Below are positions 63,793 to 64,000 of a DNA stretch of 64,000 nt, in pieces. The position numbers and the translations under genes were made by a program. The stretch is from Neodiprion pinetum (Eukaryota > Arthropoda > Insecta > Hymenoptera > Diprionidae). Each line of letters starts with the position of its first letter. Position 1 is the first letter of the stretch. Under the pieces are notes generated by a model. It was not told the origin of the DNA, searched no databases, and was given only the letters and a program-made list of their open reading frames with translations. The stretch covers positions 124,001-188,000 of the forward strand of contig NC_060232.1 of the NCBI RefSeq assembly GCF_021155775.2. The letters are read 5' to 3'.

Positions 63793-64000
63793 TCAGTCCC
63801 AGTCACTTATTGTCATGTTGCGAACGATGTCCGTATCCTCACTGGGAATTACCGTATCAACAGCCACATTTTTATTGATCCTTGGATGTCCCATCAGTTT
63901 TTTACTTTTAGTCGTTGCATTCGTTTTTATTTTTTTTGCAGAATCACCGTTCGTTGAGTGGTGATTGTTGTTACTGAGAATATCTTCCTCAGATTCATCC
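63793..64000 (-). CDS. C-terminal exon of an unidentified gene, partial
   Basis: The minus frame is open from the window edge to TGA at 63795-63793. It begins DESEEDILSNNNHHSTNG, continues through a lysine-rich stretch (SAKKIKTNATTKSKKLMG) and ends VRNMTISDWD. The composition is acidic then basic and low in complexity, typical of a disordered tail, possibly nuclear. A minus-strand AATAAA (TTTATT on plus, 63726-63731) lies about 65 nt past the stop, which supports this as a true 3' end. The family cannot be told from this fragment. Confidence 0.6.
   Translation of the reverse strand, partial: DESEEDILSNNNHHSTNGDSAKKIKTNATTKSKKLMGHPRINKNVAVDTVIPSEDTDIVRNMTISDWD

Overview
The window looks like insect nuclear DNA, most likely hymenopteran (perhaps a sawfly or wasp). 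Genes are split by short to medium GT-AG introns, the DNA is AT-rich, and there are fossil cut-and-paste transposons, several MITE families and microsatellites. The species call is inference. No rRNA, convincing tRNA, CRISPR or prokaryotic operon was seen. Gene models below were built by hand: exons were accepted when splice sites, codon phase and the protein all agreed.

Layout. (1) 1623-8863, minus: a 13-exon RUN + SH3 adaptor of the RUSC (iporin/NESCA) family, about 1,597 aa. (2) 8864-18711: mostly noncoding. It holds a possible small secreted-protein exon, a tandem hairpin repeat beside a TATA box, and a decayed hAT transposase remnant. (3) 18712-22771: a P-element/THAP9-like DNA transposon with terminal inverted repeats and a transposase broken by stops and frameshifts. 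(4) 22772-31203: gene-poor, with a 60-bp minisatellite, a short MITE and a 0.7-kb foldback element. (5) 31204-36302, plus: an SLC17-type MFS transporter (sialin / phosphate cotransporter class) whose first exon was not found. (6) 38185-41330, minus: a four-exon, 719-aa protein of unknown family carrying five TQT motifs. (7) 41966-51213, minus: a complete 17-exon lysosomal alpha-mannosidase (GH38), 1,020 aa. (8) 54116-58700, minus: an eight-exon synaptopodin-like protein, 766 aa. (9) 63793-64000, minus: the last exon of a gene running off the window.

The strongest unusual signal is in the alpha-mannosidase. Two homologous 134-nt exons lie side by side, and each encodes the segment with the catalytic acid/base Asp. 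They share length and phase, and including both would shift the frame. They differ mainly by silent changes at conserved residues. This fits mutually exclusive alternative splicing of an active-site cassette. The same gene also has a duplicated signal-exon tail, a probable GC-AG intron and an intronic hAT-type MITE with a perfect 8-bp target duplication.

The genes do not form one pathway; they are unrelated neighbours.
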